DNA of 64,000 bases from Branchiostoma belcheri (lineage: Eukaryota > Chordata > Leptocardii > Amphioxiformes > Branchiostomatidae). The notes under the pieces are model-generated. The model did not search any database. It was not told where the DNA came from and was given only the letters and a program-made list of their open reading frames with translations. This document shows positions 51,201 to 61,253 of this stretch, piece by piece (the stretch's first letter is position 1; each line of letters opens with the position of its first letter). The stretch is from positions 261,835 to 325,834 of the forward strand of contig NW_017802680.1 in the NCBI RefSeq assembly GCF_001625305.1. The letters are read 5' to 3'. A program made the translations under genes and the position numbers.

Positions 51201-53349
51201 CATCAAGCTGTGCGACTCAAACGTCTGTCAGAATGGCGGTAACTGCACTTCCTGCTTCGACGAGTCCAACACCTTCTGTGAGTGTCTCGCTGGGTTCGAG
51301 GGGAAGTACTGTGAGACTAGTAAGTATCAAATTCGTGAGAAGACAATATCCTCTATTTCACTGATGTTACCTGACTATTGGATTGCAGTCTGAGCGAATT
51401 CAATGTACTGGAAAGGACCACATACATCCATGCAAATTTGCAATAATTGGTAACCACTGTTATTGTTCCTACGGAAATATATTTAAGACTAGACAGGTAA
51501 CATTTGCAAAGCAAATGCACAATTTTTACCTTCACCTGGTCTAGCCTAACAAACTACTGCACTGTTAATTCGTACTCCTGTAATATAATGTATGGTGAGT
51601 AGCCCCTCCAACTCTGCCCTGCTATGAAATGTAACCCAACACCACATACAGGGTATCTGCTACAGCACTAGTTACCATGGTGACAGCCGTCTGGTCCAGG
51701 TCATTGACTTTATCTGTTTGGAGAAGAAGAAATTGAGAGAGTTGAAACAATGTTTTCCTTCTGCGGCGGTAAACATAATTAGATAGATGCAATGCCTCAC
51801 CGCACGTTTGTGCCGTTTAACAGACATCAACGAGTGCGCCTCCAACCCCTGCCAACACGGGGGAAGGTGCGTTGATCTGGTGGATTCCTACAGTTGCCGC
51901 TGCCCGACTGGTTTCAGCGGGGACAACTGCGAATCAGGTAAGCATGCACTTGATCCATGCTACTCTCGAAGCAGAGGTTTGGGTTTTGGGGGTATTTTAG
52001 CGTGTTTTTAGGCTTTTTTATCGGGATTTCTCTTTTGCAATGAATTTTTTTCCCACCAAACCCAAAAAATTCAGTGCAAAAGAGAAACCCCGATAAAAAA
52101 GCCTAAAAACACGCTAAAAATAACCCAAAACCCAAACCTCTGCTTGGAGAGTAGATCCATGCCTCTTCGGCGCCCATTTTAAAGATTAACTAGGTGTCCA
52201 TTTTAAAGGTAACATTTGCAAAGAAAAGGTATAGTATTAACCGTTACATTTGGTCTAGCCAAACAAACTACTGCTCTGTTTATTGTTAGACTCATTCATA
52301 TATATATGGTGAGCAGCCACTCTAGCTTTGTCCTGCCTCATAATGTAACCCAACACCACAGGCTGTCTGCTACAGCACCAGTTACCATGGTGACAGACCT
52401 CTGGTCCAGGTCATTGACCTTATATGCTTGGAGAAGAAGAAGAGAAAGAAATAGAGCAAAACAGTTCAAGTCTAAGGTCAACAAACATCTGTCCTCACTG
52501 GCTGTACAGTAACCAAAAACATTTTGAGTGGCTCCCATGAGCCTTTTTTGTTGTGAACCATGAAGGTGTTTAAAAACATTCATTATGATCCACAAAAGTA
52601 ACCAGAGTCACACTAACACGGGCCTGTTTTCTGCATCAGACATCGACTGGTGCCTCCAGGTGACCTGTCCGTTCGACTGGACCTGCCAGAATGAGATCAC
52701 CCACTTCCTCTGTCTGGGTAGGTGCTACTTCTGCAATTAGCACTAATGATCCTTATTTCAGAACAAAAAGGTAAAATTTAGATTCTATGTACGAGTATGT
52801 ACTCACTCACTCACTCACTCACCACTCACTCACTCACTCACTCACTCTCTCACTCACTCACTCACTCACTCACTCACTCACTCTCTCACTCACCACTCAC
52901 TCACTCACTCACTCTCTCACTCACTCACTCACTCTCTCACTCACTCACTCACTCACTCACTCACTCACTCACTCACTCACCACTCACTCACTCACTCACT
53001 CACTTACTCACACACACACACTCACCCACTCACTCATTCACTCTCTCCTATAGCTTGTAGGTGTTACAGTCAATTTATTTTTCGGCAGACATATACCTGA
53101 TAGTATACATGGATGTTTGTAATAGATTATCACACGTACTTACAGCAATATTCTTTTCCCTGCGTTATGTATTACCTACTGATATTGGCAATCTTCACAT
53201 AATGAGGTTTTCACTCAGTGCATCGATGTCTTGTTCCAGCACCAGTCGTTCGCCTGCTGGAGCCCTACCGGTGCAGCAGCGCCTCCTGTCCAGATGGCAT
53301 GTACTGCAGGGAGGACGGCGGTGGATCGTTTTCGTGCTGGGTGAACTAA
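45239..53349 (+). CDS. Secreted EGF-repeat / C-type-lectin-like protein (13 exons)
   Basis: Exons: 45239-45296, 45972-46373, 46863-46976, 47221-47331, 47790-47903, 48215-48328, 48889-49002, 50006-50230, 50573-50701, 51200-51319, 51824-51937, 52640-52717, 53240-53349. They sum to 1803 nt (600 residues). Every intron is phase 1, the signature of exon-shuffled modules. Signal peptide [20 protein letters not shown]. Then a 134-residue Cys-rich domain ending KYALCA, five EGF modules (DIDDC/EIDEC starts suggest calcium binding), a C-type-lectin fold in two exons ([18 protein letters not shown]), two more EGF modules, a short Cys segment and a C-terminal [12 protein letters not shown] half-module. 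The lectin part lacks the EPN/QPD and WND calcium-sugar motifs. Probably extracellular; ligand unknown. ATTAAA lies at 53787-53792. Confidence 0.88.
46423..46752. mobile_element. ~330-bp interspersed repeat (AACATTTGCAAAGCAAATG family)
   Basis: Starts AGCATTTGCAAAGCAAATG, has a CAACACCACAGAG...CAGTTACCATGGCGACAGGC core and ends in TTTCCTTCTGCGAAGGTAAAC. Related copies are at 51493-51777 and 52207-52465, with partial relatives at 4840-4935 and 9720-9880. Non-coding. Three copies lie in introns of the EGF/lectin gene. Confidence 0.75.
47430..47600. mobile_element. Decayed hammerhead-arm inverted pair
   Basis: Minus arm near 47433-47475: CTGAAGA, A, GAGTGAC, loop AGAT, GTCACTT, then GAG instead of GAA, ACGT, C. 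The plus arm near 47560-47592 keeps CACTC and AAAACGTCC only. Stem II is still paired over seven positions with a new sequence, but the core is damaged. Confidence 0.45.
49010..49137. mobile_element. Palindromic element shared with 53369-53528
   Basis: ATCTCCAAGCAGATCCTAGG starts the element and an inverted TATCCATTGGCCAGAGAGGG pair forms the middle. The full version with both ends is at 53369-53528. It lies in the intron before the lectin exons. Confidence 0.7.
50745..51095 (+). mobile_element. Non-LTR retrotransposon 3' end inside the EGF/lectin gene
   Basis: Frame 50746-50887 encodes the end of a LINE ORF2 ([24 protein letters not shown] stop), followed by the 3' untranslated segment GTGTGTTACGCCGAAGGGCG, duplicated in tandem, and a GATACAGATACAGA tail. 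The tail segment recurs at 38600-38720. It is 5'-truncated and dead. Confidence 0.7.
51493..51777. mobile_element. Interspersed repeat, AACATTTGCAAAGCAAATG family, second copy
   Basis: Same start and TACCATGGTGACAGCCGTCT core as the copy at 46423-46752, ending in TTCCTTCTGCGGCGGTAAAC. It lies in the intron between two EGF exons. Confidence 0.7.
51959..52155. mobile_element. Long palindromic element, CTCTGCTTGGAGAGT family
   Basis: ACTCTCGAAGCAGAGGTTTG to ATCGGGATTTCTCTTTTGCA is mirrored almost perfectly to the other end at CTCTGCTTGGAGAGTA. Arms are about 90 bp. This is the most complete member in the window. Confidence 0.85.
52207..52465. mobile_element. Interspersed repeat, AACATTTGCAAAGCAAATG family, third copy
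   Basis: Begins GTAACATTTGCAAAGAAAAGG and contains CAGTTACCATGGTGACAGAC. The end is replaced by unrelated sequence encoding a short [14 protein letters not shown] LINE remnant at about 52460-52511. Confidence 0.65.
52798..53045. repeat. (CACT)n microsatellite
   Basis: About 60 CACT units with TCTC and CACCACT interruptions lie in the last intron of the EGF/lectin gene. Open frames through it (THSLTHSL) are artefacts. Confidence 0.95.
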
Positions 53350-53368
53350 CCACCTGCCGGCAAAACTT

Positions 53369-53528
53369 AATCTCCAAGCAAGCAGATCCTAAGGTGGCAA
53401 AGGAAAGTATGAAATTGGCCAGTATCCATTTGCCAGAGAGGGTCCATACTTGTGGTGTATGGACTCTCTCTGGAAAATGGATACTAACTGGCCAATTTTG
53501 CCACCTTAGGATCTGCTTGGAGATTAGT
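53369..53528. mobile_element. Palindromic element just after the EGF/lectin stop codon
   Basis: TAATCTCCAAGCAAGCAGAT at one end, ATCTGCTTGGAGATTA at the other, with an inner GGCCAGTATCCATTTGCC pair. It starts only about 20 bp after the stop codon, so it should lie in the 3' untranslated region and fold as a long hairpin in the mRNA. Confidence 0.75.
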
Positions 53529-54306
53529 CAAAACTGGAGCGACGACCTCGGAGCTTTTACATTGATTGATCATTCTACTCTCTCGCTGATCGTGGAAGTA
53601 GAGAAAGGCCACAAAATGTCCCAACCAGCAGTGCTAATGTAGTGTTGTAATACTATAGTTATTAGGACATTGTTATGTCATAACGCGTATGGTGCACGCG
53701 AAGCTTTTTCATGTCCCTTGAATGTTAGATGTCAGTTGGTATTGTAAACCTTTTGCTGTAGAGAAAATTGAATCTTTGCTTTGTCTATTAAAAATGTCCA
53801 TGTCACTTCAAAACACGTACACTGTCTCTGTGTTGCTCATCATGTATCATTTATCAGACCACAAAAGGTCAGACACAGGACGTTAGGTCCTAGAAGCTGG
53901 CTTTGAACCAGACGGAAGATGGTTTTGAGTCTGTTGACCGGATGTGATGTCAGTGGGAAAATGCAGAGAGAAGCTTCAATGAAAGAATCAAACAAAAATT
54001 CACAATAACTCACAAATATTTCACGGAGGTATATTTCTACCATTTCTTGTTTGCTTGTTTAATTTTAAATTGAAACTCGTTTTCTGCTGTGTGCAGACTG
54101 CCATGTCACTCTTACAGGGGTGCCGAAGAATTAATACGGTCCACTACTGATCTGCGCCTGGATCACCAAGTTAGTATGGATTGTATGTATTCCGTAATTT
54201 GATTCGTATGTATTTCGTAAACTTCGTATGAATTCCGTTAAATTCGTACGAATTCTTTGGTACCCTTGCTTTTAGGACTGGCCGGGGTGCCACGGTGGTT
54301 AAACTG

Positions 54307-56276
54307 TCAGCCCGAGAGGACGCCCCATCTGCAGGTTGCGTACGGGGAGAACCTGTCCCCCCAATTCTTCCAACTGCACTCACACATGGCACCGTCCACT
54401 GCAACTGGCTCCCCCGCGGGGATAATGGAACCGTCCCAGGCGTAACAGTTCGGGCCTGTGAAGAAGTAAGATAACGGCATATTGACTCAGTTGTGTAAGT
54501 GTATAACCTCTACCAGGCTTCGGGAGGCGGCTGGAAAGAGTAGAAATTGGCCAAATAGAGAGATAACATGATAGAGGAATTGGTCCGCTGGAAAGTACAA
54601 TAAGGGTGCGGCAAATTGTACTTTCTAGCGGACCAACTCTCGGCATGCTATCTCTCTATTTGGCCAATTCCTACTCTTTCCAGCCGTCTCCCGAAACCTG
54701 GTAGAGGCTATAAGTGTTCTAAGCTACATGTAGTCTCCACCAGATTCTTTGGGATACAAAAATTACTACTAGCAATAAATTTGCCAAAAAAATAATGGTG
54801 AATAATTTGCTACAGGGGTTTGCTGCGAAAAATCTGACAAACATGTACAGAGCATACTACATTATAAGTAGCTAAAGACGCGATTGTTGTAATAGAATAA
54901 TATATTACCGGTTGGGCAAGTTCCACAAGAACAGGCGAAGGAGTTGTGCGCTGTCTTGTCCACGCACGGAGGGTCCCTGCAGGTATACGTCAAACCGCGG
55001 AGCAAGCATGGCAGAGGGAGGGTGGTAAAGGGGGTGGGGGTGGTCATGGGGATGGTGGTGGTGGTGAGGAGGGTGGGCAGTGGGGTGGTGCTGGTGGTAA
55101 AGGTGCACCTCGGGACTCCTCGGTAACAGCACCAACTGGGCATGGGGTAACAGAAATTTGGGGTGGTATAAAAAGGCGTGGTGGTAGTCTCCGGTGCAGC
55201 GGTCGTCGTCCTCTCGGTCGTCCGTAGAGTTGGCATGTTTTTCAGCGCAGGAGCTGGAGGAAGTACAGAAGAGCTGACGTCACAGTCGCCATGCGAAGAG
55301 TAGGCCAAAATATAACGCAATTTCGGAATCTTTGGGATTCAATTGTGTGAAACCACAAGAATCCGAAAATACGGGTATGTCCGAAAAATCCGAAGAGGAT
55401 CTGTCTGTATCTGTAGACTTTTTTTTCAGTGTTAGTTGCCATCATGCAAAAAGTAGGCCAAAATAATTGTAGTGCCTACTTAAACCGCAACCTTTGGAGA
55501 AAATAATGTCCGCTACCGAGTCAACCTATGCAACAGGGTTGCGGGAGGATCTAAGGAAAGGGCTACATGTACTTAATATTCTTGAAAATCCTTCTTTTCC
55601 GTGAAAATTTTGTCTCAACAACTTCAGCTAAACGTTTCTTTAAGTATATGTTGTCATACCGGCCGTGGCTTGAGTTGGGGTCTGTGCGGTTGTCGGCGCG
55701 GTGGTCAACGGACCTGCAAACAGTCACAACATGGAATAGGCAACAGAGACTTTTCAAAAAAGTTTCAATAAGAACATGTTGCAGGACATGGTTTGGTCTC
55801 TGCACATGTTTGAACAAATAATCGCCGTCCAAGCTTCAACTCGGAGATGTGTTTCTTTATCGTAAATGAGGATTACAGAAACGTTAACGAACTGTCCCTA
55901 CTGCACTCTCAATGTTACATTGCTTTTAAATTAGTCAACAGCATAATATGTTACCCGCACCGTTAGGACAGTACCCGCACAGACATCTGGCGTAGTTGTG
56001 AGGCACGGCGTCCGGACAGTTCAGGTGCGGGCAGGTAAACCTGAGATAGTCCCGACAGGGCAGAGACGGGCTGGTGGTTTTGGTGGGCAGAGTCGGGCTG
56101 GTGGTTTTGGTGGGCAGAGTCGGGCTGGTGGTTTTGGTGGGCAGAGTCGGGCTGGTGGTTTTGGTGGGCAGAGTCGGGCTGGTGGTTTTGGTGGGCCAGA
56201 CGAAGGTGGTGGGAGGGCCGGCAGCAGCGCTGGTTATCAGAAACAGGAGGGAGACTGAGAAAATGGCGGGCAGCAT
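54307..56276 (-). CDS. Secreted mucin-like, VWC-like protein, copy B (4 exons)
   Basis: Exons on the minus strand: 56276-55961, 55713-55660, 55253-54909 and 54455-54307; 864 nt, 287 residues, in frame. Same layout as copy A: signal peptide MLPAIFSVSLLFLITSAAA, five PTKTTSPTL repeats, CRDYLRFTCPHLNCPD, linker, and the C-terminal Cys-rich part. Exon 3 is uninterrupted. Its linker is longer and more divergent (PSWCCYRGVPRCTFTTSTT) and the second Cys region reads CLLRGLTYTCRDPPCVDK, unlike A and C. The last exon differs from A at two residues (CSWKNW for CRWKTW). It is the mirror image of gene A across the EGF/lectin gene. Function unknown. Confidence 0.78.
54507..54712. mobile_element. Palindromic MITE in last intron of copy B
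   Basis: Same family and position as 43689-43913 (CCTCTACCAGGCTTCGGGAG ends). Confidence 0.85.
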
Positions 56277-56599
56277 CGTCAGTGTGGATCGTAGACTAGT
56301 CACTGTAGACTGAAGGTTGCAGGTACAATTATAATCTATACACTATTTGTTCCTCCGCTGTGCCTTGTGTACATATTATTGATTGCTTTATTGTCTTTGG
56401 CTGTTCTAGCTAAGTAAACTGTTCATGTCAATCATTCGTATCCTATGTAAGACTTTCTTGCGTGAAAGAACTAAGTAAATAGTATTGCGGATAGTTATGC
56501 GTAGTTTTATGTCATTTTTTCGTTCAACATTTGCTTGAAATATAGCTGTTGTTCTTTTCGTCTGACAACTCCTACATGTTATTCGAGTTGGTGAATGAT

Positions 56600-56812
56600 T
56601 AAATAGCAAAGTTCTTTATTCACAGCCAGTTGTAACAAGAGCCAACGTTTCTATGGCCGCCTGTCATCTTCACCAGCGCTGCAATGACTGGTTCTTGGTG
56701 CATTAAGCTTCCGTGTACAGTAAACCAGTCTTTATAGCCCTGATGAAGATGACAGACGGTCATAGAAACGTCGGCTCTTGTTACAAGTGGTTGTGAATAA
56801 AGAACTTTCATA
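56600..56812. mobile_element. Palindromic element with hammerhead-like arms, ACGT family
   Basis: Inverted arms end in AGTTCTTTATTCACA / TGTGAATAAAGAACT. The plus arm has AGCC, CTGATGA at 56740-56746, A, GATGAC, loop AGACG, GTCATA, GAA, ACGT, C, GGCT at 56773-56776: stem I four pairs, stem II five pairs plus one mismatch next to the core. The minus arm has CTGGTGA, a change at an invariant core position, with T before stem I. Confidence 0.6.
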
Positions 56813-57019
56813 TTCATGTATATCTCTCTGTGTACATAAGATTAACTTCATCTTCATCTTCATCTTTGCCGGGGCTCTAGGATGTTGTACAAGCCCCGGC
56901 TACACCCCCATATAGCCCCTGTTGGGGCACTTTAGGGGGGACTTGGCTTTAAATTTGCATCAAAAGCGTGAGAATCTCGCACCTGTTCCATGCTCAGGAT
57001 AGCGCAATGTTGAACTGTA

Positions 57020-57955
57020 GGTCAACAGGCACGAAATATCTAGAGTTTGCTACTGTTTTTTTTTATTCAGAAAAACAGTAATGAATACAAATGGAAGGAC
57101 ACAGACAAAATGACTACGAACTCAAGTTAGGTACAACTTATATTCTCGCAACAACTTTTACAATGAAAAATTAAGGTATTTCACAAGACAGTTGAAAAAA
57201 GTGCGCGTGGATTCATGAGACCTAGTTGAAGCGTGGGTCTAAACTCCTATTGTTTGAAAGCATACTATCAACTGATAGTCCACGATTTCTCAACTTTTAA
57301 TCATTACATAAGTTTATCACAACATTACCTGTTTTTAAGAGTTCCATGATATCATACCTTTGTCAAATGATTTTTTTTTTTCTTCTTCTTTCCCGTACGT
57401 GCACAACCTCAATAAGTTGAGGGCTCTGGCACGGTGAGGGGTAGGGGTTTTTGGTTTGGATTTGGGGTGTCGCTCTTATTTTGTATTGTGTATATGTGTA
57501 TATATATGTTGTTGTAGTCTGTTGGCTACAGACTACAAGCTCCTCAGTGGGCAGGGGCGCCACTCCCTGTCCGCCAGCTGGGTGGCGGTGAGTACCCGTG
57601 ACTCTTGTTTGGGGTTACAAGCTTAAGGTGTGAATGGCATTTTTAAATTGTTTTTAAGAGTTCCATGATATCATACCTTTGTCAAATGATGTTAACCTCG
57701 ACTTATGAGTTAATGTTTCTCATCATCATCAGGGTCTTTTACTGTGTAGCATACGGGTTCGAAAATACTGTCCTAACAGTTTGATACTGCCTTGCCAATT
57801 TTAAGGCATCCAATGCAATTTTAGGACGGCAATGCAAAACTATATTGACATTTACTGGCATTTTTGGCATACTTTCGCCCTCATTTCAGTTATATATAGC
57901 CACAAAACAAGCTACATGAGGTGCACATTTTATCATGCATTCTGTAAAATTGTAT
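57020..57955. other. Spacer between copies B and C, duplicated at 60.7-61.2 kb
   Basis: No gene seen. The stretch from about 57040 to 57360 and 57650-57800 (for example AAAGTGCGCGTGGATTCAT, CATCATCATCAGGGTCTTTT) is repeated at 60780-61210. Copy B-C alone contains an extra block 57365-57655 (CAGTGGGCAGGGGCGCCACT) flanked by a direct repeat of TTTTTAAGAGTTCCATGATA, TCATACCTTTGTCAAATGAT at 57333-57371 and 57652-57690, indicating an insertion with a local duplication. Confidence 0.65.
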
Positions 57956-58021
57956 GAATTCTTTGGCACCCTGCTTTAGGACTCAGGAAAGACTGGCCGG
58001 GGTGCCACAGTGGTTAAACTG

Positions 58022-60289
58022 TCAGCCCGAGAGGACGCCCCATCTGCAGGTTGCGTACGGGGAGAACCTGTCCCCCCACGTCTTCCACCTGCACTCACAC
58101 ATGGCACCGTCCACTGCAACTGGCTCCCCCGCGGGGATAATGGAACCGTCCCAGGCGTAACAGTTCGGGCCTGTGAAGAAGTAAGATAAATATAGAATAC
58201 AACACGGGGTATTCCGTATCGCCCGAGGTACCAGCCCGACCGCGCGGCGGATCGTCCGACGGCCGAAGGCCGGAGGGAGATCCGATCCGCGGGAGGGCTG
58301 GGACCGAGGGTGATGCGGAATACCCCGTGTTGTATTTTATTTATGTCATACCCACCTACGAAAACACGCCTTTCATTGCGAAATGAGCGAAATTTGGTGT
58401 CCCTAAACCCAAAAAACGCAACAACATGAATTCCAACGTCCGAAGTTTGCATTCGAATTTTCGAAAGCGTTGCACGCGGTTAGGGCGAAACGCGTTCGAA
58501 TCGTTCTATGGAACATTTGGAACCCCCGGGCTGTACCGCTAGTTATCACACGGGCCGGAACACCCGTATCGAACGTAATCGCGGCCCAGGTAGGACATAA
58601 AATGGCATATTGACTCAGTTGTGTAAGTATAGCCTCTACCAGGCTTCTGGAGGTGGCTGGAAAGAGTAGAAATTGGTCAAATAGAGAGAGATAATATGAC
58701 AGAGGTGTTGGTCCGCTAGAAAGTACAGTACAGGTGCGTACAAACTGTACCCTCTAGCGGACCAGCTCTCTTGGTATGTTATCTCTCTCTATTTGGCCAA
58801 TTCCTACTCTTTCCAGCCGCCTCCCGAAGTCTGGTGGAGGCTATTAGTGTTCTATGCTACATGTAGTCTCCACCAGACTCTTTGGGATACAAAAATTACG
58901 AGTAGTTAGAAATTGGCCAACGATGTAATGGTGAATGATTTGCCACAGGGCTTTGCTGTACAGACATATACAGAGCACAGCTAAAGACGTGTTTGTTGTA
59001 ATAGAAATTATGATATATTACCTGTAGGACATGTACCGCATGAACAGGCGAAGGAGTTGTACTCCGCCTTGTCCACGCACGGAGGGTCGAGGCAGTCATA
59101 GCTTAGGTTCTTCAAGCGGCGGAGCAAACATGGCAGAGGGGGGGTGGTGGTGGTATAGGTGCACCTCGGATCTTTCCAGTAACAGCACCAATCGTTACAG
59201 TATGTGGTGGTAGAAAACGGTGTGGTGGTACTACTGGTAGTCTCCGGAGTCCAGGTGGTAGTCTCCGGAGGAGTCCAGGGCTCAGTGGTCGTCCTCTCGG
59301 TCGTCCGTAGAGTTGGCATGGTTTTCAGCGCAGGAGCTGGAGGAAGTACAGAGAAGCTGACGTCACAGTCGCCATGCGAAGAGTAGGCCAAAATATAACG
59401 CAATTTCGGAATCTTAGGGATTCCCCAAGAATCTTTGGGAAACCCCAAGAATCCAAAAATCCGGGTATGCCCAAAAAATCCGAAGAGGATCTGTCTGTAT
59501 CTGTAGGCATTTTTCCTAGTGCTAGTTGCCATCATGCAAAGAGTAGGCCAAAATAATTGTAGTGCAAGCTTTGGAGAAAATAATGTCCGCTACCTGGTCA
59601 ACCTATACAACAAGGTTGCGGGAGGATCTAAGGTCTAAGGAAAGGGCTACATATACTTAATATTCTTGAAAATCCTTCTTTTCCTTCAAAAGTTTGTCTC
59701 AATAACTTCAGGTAAACGTTACATTAAGTATATGTTGTCGTACCGGCCGTGGCTTGAGTTGGGGTCTGTACGGTTGTCGGCACGGTGGTCATCGGACCTG
59801 CAAACAATCACAACACGGAATAGGCAACAGAAACTTAAAAAAAAATTCAATAAGAACATGTTGCCGGGACATGGTTTGGTCTCTGCACATGTTTGAACAA
59901 ATAATCGCCGTCCAAGCTTCAACTCGGAGATGTGTTTCTTTATCGTAAATGAGGATTACAGAAACGTTGGCAAACTGTCACTATAGTGCACTCTCGATGT
60001 TACATTGCTTTTAAAAGAGTCAACAGCATAATATGTTACCCGCACCGTTCGGACAGTACCCGCACAGACATCTGGCGTAGTTGTGAGGCACGGCGTCCGG
60101 ACAGTTCAGCTGCGGACACACGAACCTGAGGTAGTCCCGACAGGGCAGAGTCGGGCTGGTGGTTTTGGTGGGCAGAGTCGGGCTGGTGGTTTTGGTGGGC
60201 CAGACGAAGGGGACGGAGGTGGTGGGAGGGCCGGCAGCAGCGCTGGTTATCACGAACAGGAGGGAGACTGAGAAAATGGCGGGCAGCAT
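58022..60289 (-). CDS. Secreted mucin-like, VWC-like protein, copy C (4 exons)
   Basis: Exons on the minus strand: 60289-60046, 59797-59744, 59336-59022 and 58170-58022; 762 nt, 253 residues, in frame. Signal peptide as in A, but only two PTKTTSPTL repeats after an SVPFVW variant. The remainder is CRDYLRFVCPQLNCPD, a short exon 2, a Thr/Pro linker with NDWCCYWKDPRCTY, then the CLDPPCVDKAEYNSF and PNCYAWDGSIIPAG regions identical or nearly so to copy A. Exon 3 is uninterrupted where A has an intron. It lies in tandem with B and in the same orientation. Function unknown. Confidence 0.8.
58192..58400. mobile_element. Palindromic element inserted near the last exon of copy C
   Basis: ATACAACACGGGGTATTCCG is mirrored by CGGAATACCCCGTGTTGTAT, with an inner pair around GGATCGTCCGACGGCCGAAG. 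It is absent from the matching intron of A and B, so it inserted after the duplication. The half copy at 18600-18700 matches its right side. Confidence 0.8.
58624..58850. mobile_element. Palindromic MITE in last intron of copy C
   Basis: Third orthologous copy of the CTCTACCAGGCTTCTGGAGG family element (compare 43689-43913 and 54507-54712). Confidence 0.85.
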
Positions 60290-60399
60290 CGTCAGTGTGG
60301 ATCGTAGACTAGTCACTGTAGACTGAAGGTTGCAGGTACAATTACAATCTGAAATACTATTTGTTCCTCCGCTGTGCCTTGTGTACATATTATTGATTG

Positions 60400-61253
60400 C
60401 TTCATAGCTCTTTGGCTGTTCTAGCTAAGTAAGATATTCATGTCACTTTTATATCAATGCGGAACGTTCGAACGTGAAAAATGCCCTCGTGAATGGACAA
60501 CATACATGTATCAAGCCATTTTTGTACATCTTATATTACTTTTTTTATATTACTTACTAAGCAAAAGGTATTGCGGGTAGTGATAGAGTGGTTTTAAGTC
60601 ATTTCGATGTCATTTGTTCTTTTATCCTGACAATGTTCCAACATGTAACTCTCACTGTGTACATAAGATTAACTTGACTCGGCTTTATGTCAAAAGTGTG
60701 AGAATCTTGCACCTGTTCCATGTTCAGGATAGCGCAATGTTGGACTTTAGATTAACAAAATATCAAGAGTCTGCAGTTCTACTGCATGTTTTCTTTATTC
60801 AGAAAAACAGTAATGAATACAAATAAAAGAACACAGACAAAGTGATTGCGAGCTCAAGTTAGGCACCACTTATGTTCTTGCAACAACTTTTACAAGGAAA
60901 AATAAAGGTATTTCACAAGACAGTTGAAAAAAGTGCGCGTGGATTCATAAGAGACCTAGTTGAAGCGTGGGTCTAAACTCCTATTGTTTGAAAATATACT
61001 ATCAACTGATAGTCTACGATTTCTCCAGTTTTAATCATTACATAAGTTTATCACAACATTACTTGTTTTTAAGAGTCCCATGATATCATACCTTTGTCAA
61101 ATGATGTTAACCTCGACTTATGAGTTAATGTTTCTCATCATCATCAGGGTCTTTTACAGTGTAGGATACGGGTTCAAAAATACTGTCCTAATAGTTTGAT
61201 ACTGCCTTGCCAATTTTAAGGCATCCGGCCGGGGTGCCACAGTAGTTAAACTG
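60400..61253. other. Spacer between copies C and D
   Basis: No gene. From about 60690 to 61210 it repeats the B-C spacer (57000-57360, 57650-57800) in the same orientation, showing that the duplication unit included this flank. Confidence 0.65.

Noticed and set aside
52787..53060. Plus-strand THSLTHSL frames
   Set aside because: CACT microsatellite in the last intron of the EGF/lectin gene.
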